From CAZAXU01 sp964489245 (GTDB lineage: Bacteria; Bacteroidota; Bacteroidia; Flavobacteriales; Flavobacteriaceae), in contig CAZAXU010000005.1 of NCBI GenBank assembly GCA_964489245.1, positions 1 to 61,565 on the forward strand: a DNA stretch of 61,565 nucleotides. Reading direction: 5' to 3'. A program made the translations under genes and the position numbers. The notes under the pieces were generated by a model. That model did not search any database. It saw only the letters and a list, made by a program, of their open reading frames with translations, and was not told the DNA's origin. Positions 1 through 7,751 of the stretch are shown piece after piece (position 1 is the stretch's first letter; each line of letters opens with the position of its first letter).

Positions 1-13
1 TCTTTTTTTTCAT
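1..13 (-). CDS. Start of a leftward gene (partial, 4 codons)
   Basis: On the minus strand an ATG at position 13 opens a frame reading M-K-K-K before the window ends. A Lys-rich start is typical of Bacteroidota signal peptides. A very good promoter lies about 40 bp upstream (55-84) and a 21-bp-period repeat array lies further upstream, so this is probably the true start of a regulated gene. Its identity cannot be judged from four codons. Confidence 0.5.
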
Positions 14-54
14 GATTGTAAGTTTTTAGTTGTTAATAAATATTAATTGTTCAA

Positions 55-84
55 CAAAGATACAGTTTTCTATTAAATATCAAA
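55..84 (-). promoter_or_regulatory. Bacteroidota sigma promoter for the leftward gene
   Basis: On the minus strand TTTG (84-81) is followed after 18 nt by TATCTTTG (62-55), matching the Bacteroidota consensus TTTG-N19-TAnnTTTG. The predicted start of transcription is near position 51, about 40 nt upstream of the ATG at 13. Confidence 0.7.
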
Positions 85-155
85 GAAAAAAACGATTCTT
101 TTTAAATATTCATCTATAAATTAGAGTAATAATTATTACTTTCATATTTACAGAT

Positions 156-210
156 ATGCAGTTTTCTATGCTAAAAATACAGTTTTTCATGCTAAAAGTG
201 CAGTTTTTAC
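156..210 (-). repeat. Three-copy 21-bp-period repeat array (AAAACTGYA family), copy 1
   Basis: On the plus strand CAGTTTT occurs at 159, 180 and 201, exactly 21 bp apart, and the intervening ATGCTAAAA is also conserved. Read on the minus strand the units begin AAAACTG. The array lies about 70 bp upstream of the promoter at 55-84. A related array with the same period is at 50,672-50,728. A period of two helical turns suits a protein that binds direct repeats on one face of the DNA, as LytTR-type regulators do; that role is inference. Confidence 0.65.
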
Positions 211-229
211 AGAAAAACGAATGATGTGA

Positions 230-1129
230 TTAATGAGAATTATAGACCCTATTTTTTTTGTCTTGACGCTTAAATTCAGGCTGAATATTGAAATATTGCA
301 CCTTATTTTGGTGTAAAATTTGTTCTATTTGGTCTAGAATCTGCTCAAATCGGCTGATTGAAATATCTTTTTTCAGATCGATATGTGCATCTAGAAAAAA
401 TTCTTTTTCGGTGAGTTGCCAAATATGCATATGATGAATATTCTTGATTTCAGATATAGATTTTATCTGTACTTCAATTTTACTTAAGTCAATATGCTCG
501 GGAGAAAATTCCATCAATATTTTGATAGATGCTATCAATAAATGATAGCTTGCATAGATTAAATAGGCAGCTATAAGAACGGATAAAACTCCATCTACCC
601 AAAAAGCACCAAAAAACTTCATCAAAATACCTCCTACTACAACAGCTACAGATGTCATCACATCTGTTAATAAATGCAGATACGCCGATTTGATATTCAT
701 GCTCTCTTTGGCGTCTTTATGCAGAATCAAGACACTTAAAATGTTAATCACCACGCTAGCCAATGCAAAATAGATAACCAAGTCGGATTTCAAAGGCTCG
801 GGGTTCAGCACTCTTTGAACAGCTTCAATCATAAGAAAAACTGCAATTCCAATCAAAGTGGCTGAATTGATAAATGCTGCCAAAATCTCTGCTCTTTTAT
901 AGCCAAAAGTATGTTTTTCATCGGCTTGTCGTCTCGCCAAACGGTTAGTGAAATAGCTCAACAACAATGAAACCACATCACTAAAATTATGCAAAGCATC
1001 CGTGAGCAAAGAAATACTTCCGGAAAGCAGTCCGCCAATCAATTCTGAAACCGTAATAATTATGTTCAGCAGAACGGCAATGCCTATATTTTTTCCTGAT
1101 ACTTGATGCTTGTGATGTTTGTGTCCCAT
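230..1129 (-). CDS. Cation diffusion facilitator (zinc/divalent metal efflux)
   Basis: This 299-aa membrane protein exports Zn2+ or a similar divalent cation from the cytoplasm in exchange for protons. Family marks are the His-rich N-terminus (GHKHHKH), six hydrophobic segments, and the intramembrane metal ligands seen as D44/H47/D51 in TM2 (TDALHNFSD) and H152/D156 in TM5 (HLLTD). A C-terminal cytoplasmic domain of about 90 residues contains HHMHIW, typical of CzcD/ZitB proteins. It lies 82 bp downstream of a Fur-family regulator gene on the same strand, but it has its own promoter (1,148-1,155) with an overlapping palindrome. That suggests metal-responsive control. The exact metal is inferred, not shown. 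Confidence 0.9.
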   Translation of the reverse strand: MGHKHHKHQVSGKNIGIAVLLNIIITVSELIGGLLSGSISLLTDALHNFSDVVSLLLSYFTNRLARRQADEKHTFGYKRAEILAAFINSATLIGIAVFLMIEAVQRVLNPEPLKSDLVIYFALASVVINILSVLILHKDAKESMNIKSAYLHLLTDVMTSVAVVVGGILMKFFGAFWVDGVLSVLIAAYLIYASYHLLIASIKILMEFSPEHIDLSKIEVQIKSISEIKNIHHMHIWQLTEKEFFLDAHIDLKKDISISRFEQILDQIEQILHQNKVQYFNIQPEFKRQDKKNRVYNSH

Positions 1130-1147
1130 AATCTTATTTTATCGACA

Positions 1148-1155
1148 CAAAAATA
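1148..1155 (-). promoter_or_regulatory. -7 box of the CDF exporter promoter
   Basis: The minus strand reads TATTTTTG (TAnnTTTG consensus), which places transcription start near 1,144, 15 nt upstream of the exporter ATG. The palindrome at 1,168-1,182 covers the -33 region. Confidence 0.55.
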
Positions 1156-1167
1156 GAAACTCCAATC

Positions 1168-1182
1168 TGCAACTTGGTTGCA
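1168..1182. promoter_or_regulatory. Palindromic operator candidate (TGCAAC-N3-GTTGCA)
   Basis: TGCAACTTGGTTGCA is a perfect 6-bp inverted repeat with a 3-bp spacer. It starts 12 bp beyond the -7 box of the exporter promoter. A copy identical at 12 of 15 positions lies at 7,752-7,766 with exactly the same 12-bp distance to an identical -7 box. The adjacent Fur-family protein is the obvious candidate binder, but this is inference. Confidence 0.65.
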
Positions 1183-1211
1183 AATAAAAACAGGAAAGTC
1201 AGACAACAACA

Positions 1212-1622
1212 TCAGACACAATCTTTGCAAACCCCTTTAATCACCAAAGAATAATCTGTGATTTGAAAACCCTTGGGAACAGTGGAGAAATGCAACTTTT
1301 GAGGATCTAAACAAATTGTTTTGTGGCATTTAACACAATGAAAATGCGGATGCACCAAATGATGATGTTCATCATGATGTTCAACACTCAAGGCATATTT
1401 TGCCGCCTTGTGTCCATCATCGATTTTATGAAGAATTTCATGTTGCTCAAAAGTCTTGAGTGTTCTGAAAAGTGAGGCTTTATCACTCCACGGCAGTTTT
1501 TCTTCCAGATCTTGTAGAGAAAGTGCGTGTTTATGTCTAAAAAATAATTCCAAAACCACAATTCTCACAGCAGTAGGATTAACGTCTTTGGTTTCTAATA
1601 TGGAAATTATCTTATTGTTCAT
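1212..1622 (-). CDS. Fur-family transcriptional regulator (Zur-like)
   Basis: This is a 136-aa metalloregulatory repressor. The N-terminal half is a winged helix (residues about 8-75, including SLFRTLKTFEQHEILHKI). The C-terminal half carries the metal and dimerisation region with a His-rich stretch (EHHDEHHHLVHPHFH) and two CxxC pairs, C96/C99 and C132/C135, which form the structural zinc site of the family. The ATG at 1,622 is preferred over the upstream in-frame TTG at 1,643 because the family starts there and a TACCTTTG -7 box lies at 1,641-1,648. Its neighbour is a zinc-type CDF exporter, so zinc sensing is more likely than iron. The His-rich segment is unusually dense. Confidence 0.85.
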   Translation of the reverse strand: MNNKIISILETKDVNPTAVRIVVLELFFRHKHALSLQDLEEKLPWSDKASLFRTLKTFEQHEILHKIDDGHKAAKYALSVEHHDEHHHLVHPHFHCVKCHKTICLDPQKLHFSTVPKGFQITDYSLVIKGVCKDCV

Positions 1623-1640
1623 CCAAAACAATTTACGCAA

Positions 1641-1648
1641 CAAAGGTA
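1641..1648 (-). promoter_or_regulatory. -7 box of the fur-family gene
   Basis: The minus strand reads TACCTTTG (TAnnTTTG), about 20 nt upstream of the ATG at 1,622. It overlaps the alternative TTG start at 1,643, which argues against that start. Confidence 0.5.
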
Positions 1649-1661
1649 TGGAATAATCTCA

Positions 1662-2980
1662 CTAAAAATTCCAACTTGTTCTGAGATAAATTATATTTCG
1701 TTGTTTGATATTCGGAATATCGGCAAAAAAAGATTGCCCGTATAAGTCAATGTTCCAATTGTCTTTAATTGCATAGGAAAGTTGAGGAATAATGATGGTG
1801 AAATTATTTTCCGTAGCATAAATTCCTCCTAAACTCCAACGCCATGCAGGACCAAAATCGCCTGAAAATTGACTAAAAAGTGCATATTCTGAAGGAAACA
1901 GATTTTTTGCGTTTAGCTCGGAATTATACAAACGCAATAGAGGCATTACTCCGGATTCTTTGTAATTGCCGTTATACAAACCGGAAAACATCCAATTGAT
2001 TCCGTTTTTAAAAGCGTAGTCCAAGCTGAAACTCGCCACAAGAGCATTTTCGTCAGAATCATCTTTGTTTATAAAATAATTTGCTTCTCCTTTGAAACCT
2101 AAATTTTTAATATTACCCGCCCAACCTATTCCGATTGTATAATCATTCAGAAATTTTCCGGCAATGAGCTGCACATCATAAGATTTGAAATTAAACTGAT
2201 ATTTTGCTGCCACAATAGTTAGAGCTTCATCAAAATCTTTGTTTGTTTTATAGGCAATTTCCACATTCGACATTTCTCCGGTCTCATAAACCATACGAAC
2301 AGCATCAGTGCCGGGTTTTTCTTCATAATCAAAGTCGAGAAAATTTGATGTATTGTATAAATCGTTCGGATTCCAAACGGTGTTAATACCCCAATTGATT
2401 CGTTGGCGTCCTAAAGTCACATCCCATTTTTTGTAACTAAAATTGATATTTAAACGATCAAAAGTGCTCTGCATCACCAAATTTTTCTTGCTTATCGGCA
2501 GAAATGTCAAATCCACCATGCCTTTATCATTATCTAAAGAAGATGCAGAAAAGAAAATAGATTTAAGCATATCTCCATAGAAAATCCTATTTCTCATACC
2601 AAGATTCAATTTCACGGCATCACTGAAATAAACCTTCAGATTGAATCGGTTATGCACCAAATTATCAGTCATCAAATCTTCCGCGTTGTGAAAATTAACG
2701 GAGTTTATATATTTGACATAGCCTCCGAAAGATATATGTTCTTTTGTCCACGAGGTTTTTTCNNNNNNNNNNNNNNNNNNNNNNNNNNNNNNNNNNNNNN
2801 NNNNNNNNNNNNNNNNNNNNNNNNNNNNNNNNNNNNNNNNNNNNNNNNNNNNNNNNNNNNNNTATATTTGACATAGCCTCCGAAAGATATATGTTCTTTT
2901 GTCCACGAGGTTTTTTCTTCTTGGGCAAAAAACGGATTTATAGTTAGTATATAAATAAAAATCAAAAATATTTTTTTCAT
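1662..2980 (-). CDS. Outer-membrane beta-barrel protein, interrupted by an assembly gap
   Basis: The first 20 residues form a signal peptide ending PFFAQ. The rest shows alternating aromatic/polar strands and ends in W-N-F, as outer-membrane barrels do. Motifs GRQRINWG and VWNPNDL near the middle resemble DUF1302/alginate-export-type barrels, but I cannot name the family. The gene spans 100 Ns whose flanks are a 55-bp exact duplication. Removing the Ns and one copy leaves 1,164 bp, an intact 387-aa frame. It is the last gene of the TetR/LolA-like/ABC unit, 157 bp after the ATPase gene, which points to an outer-membrane partner of that transporter. Confidence 0.7.
2708..2917. other. Scaffold gap with duplicated 55-bp contig ends
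   Basis: Positions 2,763-2,862 are 100 Ns. Bases 2,708-2,762 and 2,863-2,917 are identical over 55 bp. This is the pattern of two contigs that overlap but were joined with a fixed-length gap. The true sequence is probably 155 bp shorter. Confidence 0.9.
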
Positions 2981-3000
2981 ATTCTTATTGTTTTTTTTGG

Positions 3001-3135
3001 TAGTGACAGGATAACTTTGAATTCCGGTAGTGATTCGGAAGTGATAGGATGACTCGGAGTCATCCTATCACTACTTTGGCTCACTCTATCACTACTTTAG
3101 TTCACCCTATCACTGCTTTGGGTTATCCTACCTCT
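3001..3135. repeat. 21-bp tandem repeats with a 33-bp perfect palindrome
   Basis: The palindrome at 3,040-3,072 has 16-bp arms (AGTGATAGGATGACTC) around a single G. To its right three 21-bp units containing CTATCACTACTTT follow in tandem to about 3,125. To its left diverged inverted copies (TAGTGATTCGG, TAGTGACAGGATAAC) extend to 3,001. The element sits between the ATPase gene and the barrel gene of one minus-strand unit. It can fold into a long RNA hairpin and may set the relative expression of the barrel. Confidence 0.75.
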
Positions 3136-3137
3136 GA

Positions 3138-3824
3138 TCATTGCGAAATATCAGAAATTATTTTTCCGTCGTCCAGTGTAATCACCCTTTTGGCTCTGTC
3201 TATCACGCGCCGATCATGCGTAGAAAAAATAAAAGTCATGCCTTCTTCTTCATTCAATTTTTTCATGATATCCAGAAGTTGTGTAGTCGATTTTCCGTCT
3301 AAATTGGCTGTAGGCTCATCTGCCAACACAAATTTAGGTTTGCTTGCCAAAGCTCTTGCCACCGCAACGCGTTGCTGTTGTCCTCCCGACATTTGGGCAG
3401 GGCGTTTGTCTATTTGTTCTTCCAAACCGACTGCTTTGAGCAGATTTTTTACTCTTGCTTCTCTTTCTTCTTTAGGTCTATTTTGCAAAAGCATGATGAA
3501 TTCTGCATTTTCGTAGGCAGAAAGCACCGGAATCAAATTATAAGCCTGAAAAACGAATCCGATATGATGCAACCTAAAATCAATCAATTGATTTTCATTC
3601 AATTTGGAAATATCTTTTCCATCAACCAATACATGTCCTTCGGTTGGCGTATCTAATCCGCCTATGATATTTAACAAGGTTGTTTTTCCTGAACCTGACG
3701 GACCTACAATTGCCGTAAATTCTCCCGAACGAACTTCCAAATTTATTCCGTCCAGAGCACGTACTTCCAATTCTGTTCCTTGGTTATAATATTTTTTTAA
3801 ATTTTTGGTTTCTATTATGTTCAT
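3138..3824 (-). CDS. ABC transporter ATPase, LolD/MacB type
   Basis: This 228-aa nucleotide-binding subunit shows Walker A GPSGSGKT (41-48), signature MSGGQQQRV (from 145), Walker B FVLADEPTANLD (from 165) and an H-loop STHD. The length and the LolD-like order fit ATPases that energise FtsX-type permeases from the cytoplasmic side of the inner membrane. It follows two such permease genes (51-bp gap), so it probably powers both. LolD and MacB ATPases cannot be told apart by eye. The LolA-like gene upstream favours traffic of lipoproteins or lipids to the outer membrane. Confidence 0.9.
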   Translation of the reverse strand: MNIIETKNLKKYYNQGTELEVRALDGINLEVRSGEFTAIVGPSGSGKTTLLNIIGGLDTPTEGHVLVDGKDISKLNENQLIDFRLHHIGFVFQAYNLIPVLSAYENAEFIMLLQNRPKEEREARVKNLLKAVGLEEQIDKRPAQMSGGQQQRVAVARALASKPKFVLADEPTANLDGKSTTQLLDIMKKLNEEEGMTFIFSTHDRRVIDRAKRVITLDDGKIISDISQ

Positions 3825-3875
3825 AGTGTTCGTTTATCTGTTTATTGTTCATTTGATAAATTGACAAGCTGTTGG

Positions 3876-5099
3876 TTATACTTCTCTTATGGCTTCAATC
3901 GGCTGAGTATTCAATGCTTTTCTTGCCGGAAAAACAGCCGATAAAAAAGCGGTTGCCAAGGTCATCAACATAATCACCCAATAATATATCGGCTCTAACT
4001 TGGTGTAGATTGTAGCGCCTACGCCAAAATATTCCATGCCATCTGCAACCGATAAAAAGTTCATGCCGCGAATGCCAAAATATTCTATCGTGAAATAAGA
4101 AATTAACAAACCTAATGGCGCAGCAATCAAAGCAATGAATAGGGTTTCAATCATAATCATCAAAAACAGTTTTCTCTTGTTGAAACCTACTGCCATCATA
4201 ATTCCCAATTCTCTTTTTCGCTCCAAAACCGCCATCAACATCGTGTTTACAATGGCAAATGACAACGCAATCAAAATAATCGCCATAAAAATATAGGCAA
4301 ATGTGGACATGGTTTCTTGTGCATAGCCCAATTCCGGAGCAACTTCGTCCCAAGTTTGCACTTGGTCTTGTTTTACTTTTTTTTGTAAATCAACCTTGAA
4401 TTCATTGGAATCTTGTATATCATTCAGTTTTATGATGAGTTCATGAATCAAGGGTTTCTTGACATCCAAAAAATTGTTTAAATCCGGCTTTTTAATAAAG
4501 ATATCAGATTGCTCAATCATCGAATTATTCAGCCTATATATTCCTTCTACCCTGAAAGAATAGGACAATACATCTCCAGAAAGATTTTGAAAATTCAGTT
4601 TTAACTTCGAATTCAGTTTCAAACCCAATTTCTCCGCTAATTTTTTTCCAATCACCACAGATGGTTTTTTAAATTTTGAGAGATAGGTTCCCGACACCAG
4701 TTTATCATGAATGTTTGAAATTGTTTTTTCTTCATCTTTATTCACACCGATTAACTTCACGCCCGAAGAGCCTTTTGATGAACTCGCCATGGCGTCAATA
4801 ATTGTTCTGGACGCTACACCTACAACTCTTTTGTCCTTTTTGATGGCAGATTGCAAGGCGTTCATATCCTTGATATTATTGTCAATCACCGGATTGTCCG
4901 AATATTCAGCGTTATGCACCTGAACATGTGCCAAGTAGGTGTCTATCGCAGAGCTGATTCTGCTGTCATTCATCCCATTCATCATTCCCATAAAAAACAT
5001 ACTCCCCCACAGTCCGAGGATGATGGAAAGTATAATCACGGATGTACGCAATTTGCTTCGCCAGAGATTTCGCCATGCTATTTTTATAATTGTTTTCAT
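3876..5099 (-). CDS. ABC transporter permease, FtsX/MacB family (second of pair)
   Basis: This 407-aa inner-membrane protein has one N-terminal helix (about 18-40) after the motif IAWRNLWRSKLRTS. A large periplasmic domain (about 45-265) follows, then three C-terminal helices with the FtsX core (TMLMAVLERKRELGIMMAVG) and the ending LNTQPIEAIREV. This four-helix layout is that of LolC/E and MacB permeases, which move substrates by a mechanical stroke rather than through a channel. It is 28 bp downstream of a similar permease, so the transporter is probably a heterodimer. Confidence 0.9.
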   Translation of the reverse strand: MKTIIKIAWRNLWRSKLRTSVIILSIILGLWGSMFFMGMMNGMNDSRISSAIDTYLAHVQVHNAEYSDNPVIDNNIKDMNALQSAIKKDKRVVGVASRTIIDAMASSSKGSSGVKLIGVNKDEEKTISNIHDKLVSGTYLSKFKKPSVVIGKKLAEKLGLKLNSKLKLNFQNLSGDVLSYSFRVEGIYRLNNSMIEQSDIFIKKPDLNNFLDVKKPLIHELIIKLNDIQDSNEFKVDLQKKVKQDQVQTWDEVAPELGYAQETMSTFAYIFMAIILIALSFAIVNTMLMAVLERKRELGIMMAVGFNKRKLFLMIMIETLFIALIAAPLGLLISYFTIEYFGIRGMNFLSVADGMEYFGVGATIYTKLEPIYYWVIMLMTLATAFLSAVFPARKALNTQPIEAIREV

Positions 5100-5127
5100 T
5101 TATATTCTCCTATTTTTATTGTTGACA

Positions 5128-6354
5128 TTATTTTTTATGCATTGCTTTTAGCGGATTTAATCGCCATATTTTAATACTTGGGTATAATGCCACCAAAACA
5201 CCTATAAAGAATATAATCAAGCCGTGTGTGATTAAAATTTCACTATCGATTGAAAAAGGAATTTCAGGCAAAAAACCAAATTTTTCCATCATATCAGCCT
5301 TATCGGATGGTAACGGAAACGGATTTTTATAGAAATGATATAAAATCGGATAGGCGGCAATAATTCCCAGCAGCACACCTATCAGACTCAAAAACAAGGT
5401 TTCCAGCCATAAAGTCTGTATGATAATTTTCTTTTTCATTCCGATTGCCGTCATGATGCCAAACTCAAAAATACGTTCTTCGGTCATCATCAGAACCGTG
5501 CTGAAAATACCAAAAGTGATGATCATATAAAGTATGAAAACCATATAAATTCCGCCCACATTATCCGCAACAATTGCTTGATGCAATTCTGGCATCATTT
5601 TTTTCCAAGTCATCACTTCAAATTGATCTTTTTTCAATTTGTTTTTCAAGCGACTTTGCAATTTGTCCACATCTGTTTTGTTTTTTTTCACAACAATGAT
5701 ATTTGTTACAATATTAGGGGCAGACAAATATTCTCGCATGGTTTCAATCGGCATAAAAACCACCAAGTTGTTCAGATTTATATTTTTTAAATCAATAATG
5801 CCTGAAATTTTATATTTCCCGGCAGCAGAAATTCCATGATAACCTTGCCCTATCAGATAAATCGTGTCATTTGTCTTCACGGAAAAATATTTTGCCAAGC
5901 CTTTACCTATGATCACTTCATTTGATTTTGGCAAAAAAGCTTTTCCAACAGACAAACGTTCATCAATGGGTTTGATCTTGCGTTCTTTTTCCACATCCAC
6001 ACCATTAATCAGCACACCCTTGGAACTGGTTCCGAAAGATGCCAATGAAAATGCTTCTAATCGCGGCACCAAATCTTGTACACCTTTAATGTTTAATAGC
6101 TCTTGAGTCAAAGAATCATTAATCACTATAGAGTTGTCCAAATTTCGGTCTTCCCAATATCCTTTGGCATGAACTTGCACGTAGCCCGTATAATTTCCCG
6201 CCACATTTTTGATAACATTATCATACATTCCTAACTGCATTGACCTGATTATCAAAGCCAAAAATACTGCAATAAAAATGGAAACAATTGTAATAATGCT
6301 TCTCTTCTTGTTCCGCCAAATATTTCGCCATGCGAGTTTTAAAATTGTTTTCAT
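5128..6354 (-). CDS. ABC transporter permease, FtsX/MacB family (first of pair)
   Basis: This 408-aa permease has the same layout as its neighbour: N-terminal LAWRNIWRNKKRS and helix, a periplasmic domain, and C-terminal helices with TEERIFEFGIMTAIGMKKK and the ending LNPLKAMHKK. The ATG at 6,354 is used; the in-frame TTG at 6,360 adds only two codons. The gene starts 7 bp after the LolA-like gene ends, so the two are very likely co-translated. The two permeases differ in sequence, which suggests a LolC/LolE-like heterodimer. Confidence 0.9.
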   Translation of the reverse strand: MKTILKLAWRNIWRNKKRSIITIVSIFIAVFLALIIRSMQLGMYDNVIKNVAGNYTGYVQVHAKGYWEDRNLDNSIVINDSLTQELLNIKGVQDLVPRLEAFSLASFGTSSKGVLINGVDVEKERKIKPIDERLSVGKAFLPKSNEVIIGKGLAKYFSVKTNDTIYLIGQGYHGISAAGKYKISGIIDLKNINLNNLVVFMPIETMREYLSAPNIVTNIIVVKKNKTDVDKLQSRLKNKLKKDQFEVMTWKKMMPELHQAIVADNVGGIYMVFILYMIITFGIFSTVLMMTEERIFEFGIMTAIGMKKKIIIQTLWLETLFLSLIGVLLGIIAAYPILYHFYKNPFPLPSDKADMMEKFGFLPEIPFSIDSEILITHGLIIFFIGVLVALYPSIKIWRLNPLKAMHKK

Positions 6355-6361
6355 TCTCAAA

Positions 6362-7102
6362 TCATCTTATTCTCTTGATATTATTGATTGAGAAAAACCT
6401 GTCATTAATCGGTTTATCAAATATCAAAGTTTTATAAATAATAACAGTCTTATTGCCGGGTTTATCAATCGGAATAAACTCAATTCTGGACGGCAACTTT
6501 CTCCCGTCAAACATTTTAGGCTGATAAGACAACATTTTGTTGACTAAAAATTCATCTTCGTCATAAAACTCAACCTTGACTTGCATCAAATCTTTTTGGT
6601 CTATCCACAAAATGATTTTTCCCCAAACCACCGGCGCATCTTCTTTGGGAGTTAACTCAATTTTCCAACATTTCAATCCTTGAATATTTTCTTCTCCTAC
6701 GATTTTATGTTCATAATCTTTTACTATCGAAGATTGTTTTACCAAATCGTCATTGGTTAAATCAGTTCCCATCCATGATTGCAACATCATTGACGGCGGC
6801 ATTTTGATACGCCGCTCAATTGACGGCATATAGTTCCACATTTCATGCTTACGTTTCAAAAATACAATGCCTTTTTCTTTTGCCGGATAAGTGACTAATG
6901 AAACGGCGTAGTCATCTCCTTTAGACCAATTTTTCAATCTCATTTCTCGTTGCCATTTCGGGCGGATAATTTTTATGCTTATCTCTGCATATGATGTGTT
7001 CCCTCTGATTTTTTTATCTGATTTTTTAATGATTTCCGTCGCACTCTGGGCTTGAGTACTACTAAAAAAAATCATTAATAAAGTTGTTATAAAGATTTTC
7101 AT
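6362..7102 (-). CDS. Outer membrane lipoprotein-sorting protein (LolA-like fold)
   Basis: This 246-aa secreted protein has a clear signal peptide (MKIFITTLLMIFFSSTQAQS). The body reads as an unclosed beta barrel of the LolA/LolB fold: repeated strands such as WNYMPSIERRIKMPPSMML, WMGTDLTNDDL, and the late segment YQPKMFDGRKLPSRIEFIP. This pattern belongs to COG2834 proteins annotated as outer membrane lipoprotein-sorting proteins. It overlaps the TetR gene by 4 bp and precedes two FtsX-type permeases by 7 bp. It probably is the periplasmic carrier of this exporter; the cargo is unknown. It is not the housekeeping LolA, which usually stands alone. Confidence 0.8.
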   Translation of the reverse strand: MKIFITTLLMIFFSSTQAQSATEIIKKSDKKIRGNTSYAEISIKIIRPKWQREMRLKNWSKGDDYAVSLVTYPAKEKGIVFLKRKHEMWNYMPSIERRIKMPPSMMLQSWMGTDLTNDDLVKQSSIVKDYEHKIVGEENIQGLKCWKIELTPKEDAPVVWGKIILWIDQKDLMQVKVEFYDEDEFLVNKMLSYQPKMFDGRKLPSRIEFIPIDKPGNKTVIIYKTLIFDKPINDRFFSINNIKRIR

Positions 7103-7719
7103 GGTTTATTATTATTTATCAAATTTGTTATATTCTCAATCAGTTTTTGTTTCACGGTTTCCAAATCATAGTTCTTGTCCATAACATAGTAGTGCAAGGC
7201 AATTCCATCGAGCGTTGCAGCAATAATACGTGCATCAGTTTCTACTTTTTTAATATTATACGGGTTAAGTAAATAAGAAATTCTTAGGAAAGCTTCTGAA
7301 AAAATGCGATACATTATTTTATTGATTTCGGGCATATCACTAACTTGCATAGACAAAGAAATGGACAGTTTCCAAATATGCGCCTTTTCCTTCATCATTT
7401 CAAAAAATAATTCAATCACCTTTTTTAGAACGTCATTATTGTTTTCTTTTTGGATTTCTTCTTGCATTTTTTCATATAAGGCATCCGATGCTTGCTTATA
7501 GCTGTTCAAAACAACTTCTTTCAACAAGTCTTCTTTGCTATTGAAATAATTGTATATCAAACCTTTGGAAACTTTTGCTTTTTTGGCAATCTCACTTATT
7601 GATGTCCTGTGATAGCCTCGCAAAGCAAACAGTTCAAAGGCAGCGTTAATAATCTCTTGCTTTCTTAAACTCCTTATCTTTTCGTTATCTTCTTTTGTTC
7701 TGGGCGACATATGCTTCAT
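7099..7719 (-). CDS. TetR-family transcriptional regulator
   Basis: This 206-aa repressor has an N-terminal helix-turn-helix (IINAAFELFALRGYHRTSIS then EIAKKAKVSKGLIYNYF) at about residues 18-60 and a divergent all-helical ligand domain. The ATG at 7,719 is chosen because an in-frame extension to 7,797 would run through the -7 box and the two palindromes; a second ATG at 7,710 is also possible. It heads the LolA-like/permease/ATPase/barrel unit with a 4-bp overlap and probably represses it. The near-perfect 28-bp palindrome 55 bp upstream of its start is the expected operator. Confidence 0.9.
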   Translation of the reverse strand: MKHMSPRTKEDNEKIRSLRKQEIINAAFELFALRGYHRTSISEIAKKAKVSKGLIYNYFNSKEDLLKEVVLNSYKQASDALYEKMQEEIQKENNNDVLKKVIELFFEMMKEKAHIWKLSISLSMQVSDMPEINKIMYRIFSEAFLRISYLLNPYNIKKVETDARIIAATLDGIALHYYVMDKNYDLETVKQKLIENITNLINNNKP

Positions 7720-7731
7720 TTTATCTAAAGA

Positions 7732-7739
7732 CAAAAATA
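7732..7739 (-). promoter_or_regulatory. -7 box of the TetR/ABC unit
   Basis: The minus strand reads TATTTTTG, identical to the -7 box of the CDF exporter promoter. Predicted start of transcription is near 7,728, 9 nt before the ATG. Confidence 0.55.
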
Positions 7740-7751
7740 AATCCGAAATGC

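Noticed and set aside
156..210. CRISPR array
   Set aside because: Three units of 21 bp in direct contact have no spacers and no cas genes are in the window. The same holds for 3,001-3,135, 41,250-41,291 and 50,672-50,728.
1212..1643. Extended starts at TTG codons for the Fur-family, permease, uvrA, ATP-grasp-like and dnaN genes
   Set aside because: In each case an ATG within a few codons matches the family N-terminus, and several TTG codons lie inside -7 boxes.
2695..2928. Several short frames across the N gap
   Set aside because: They exist only because of the artificial 100-N gap and the duplicated 55-bp ends.
3049..3516. 155-aa plus-strand frame opposite the ATPase gene
   Set aside because: Its first third is the 21-bp repeat array and the rest is antisense to strongly conserved ABC ATPase motifs; it has no recognisable protein character.
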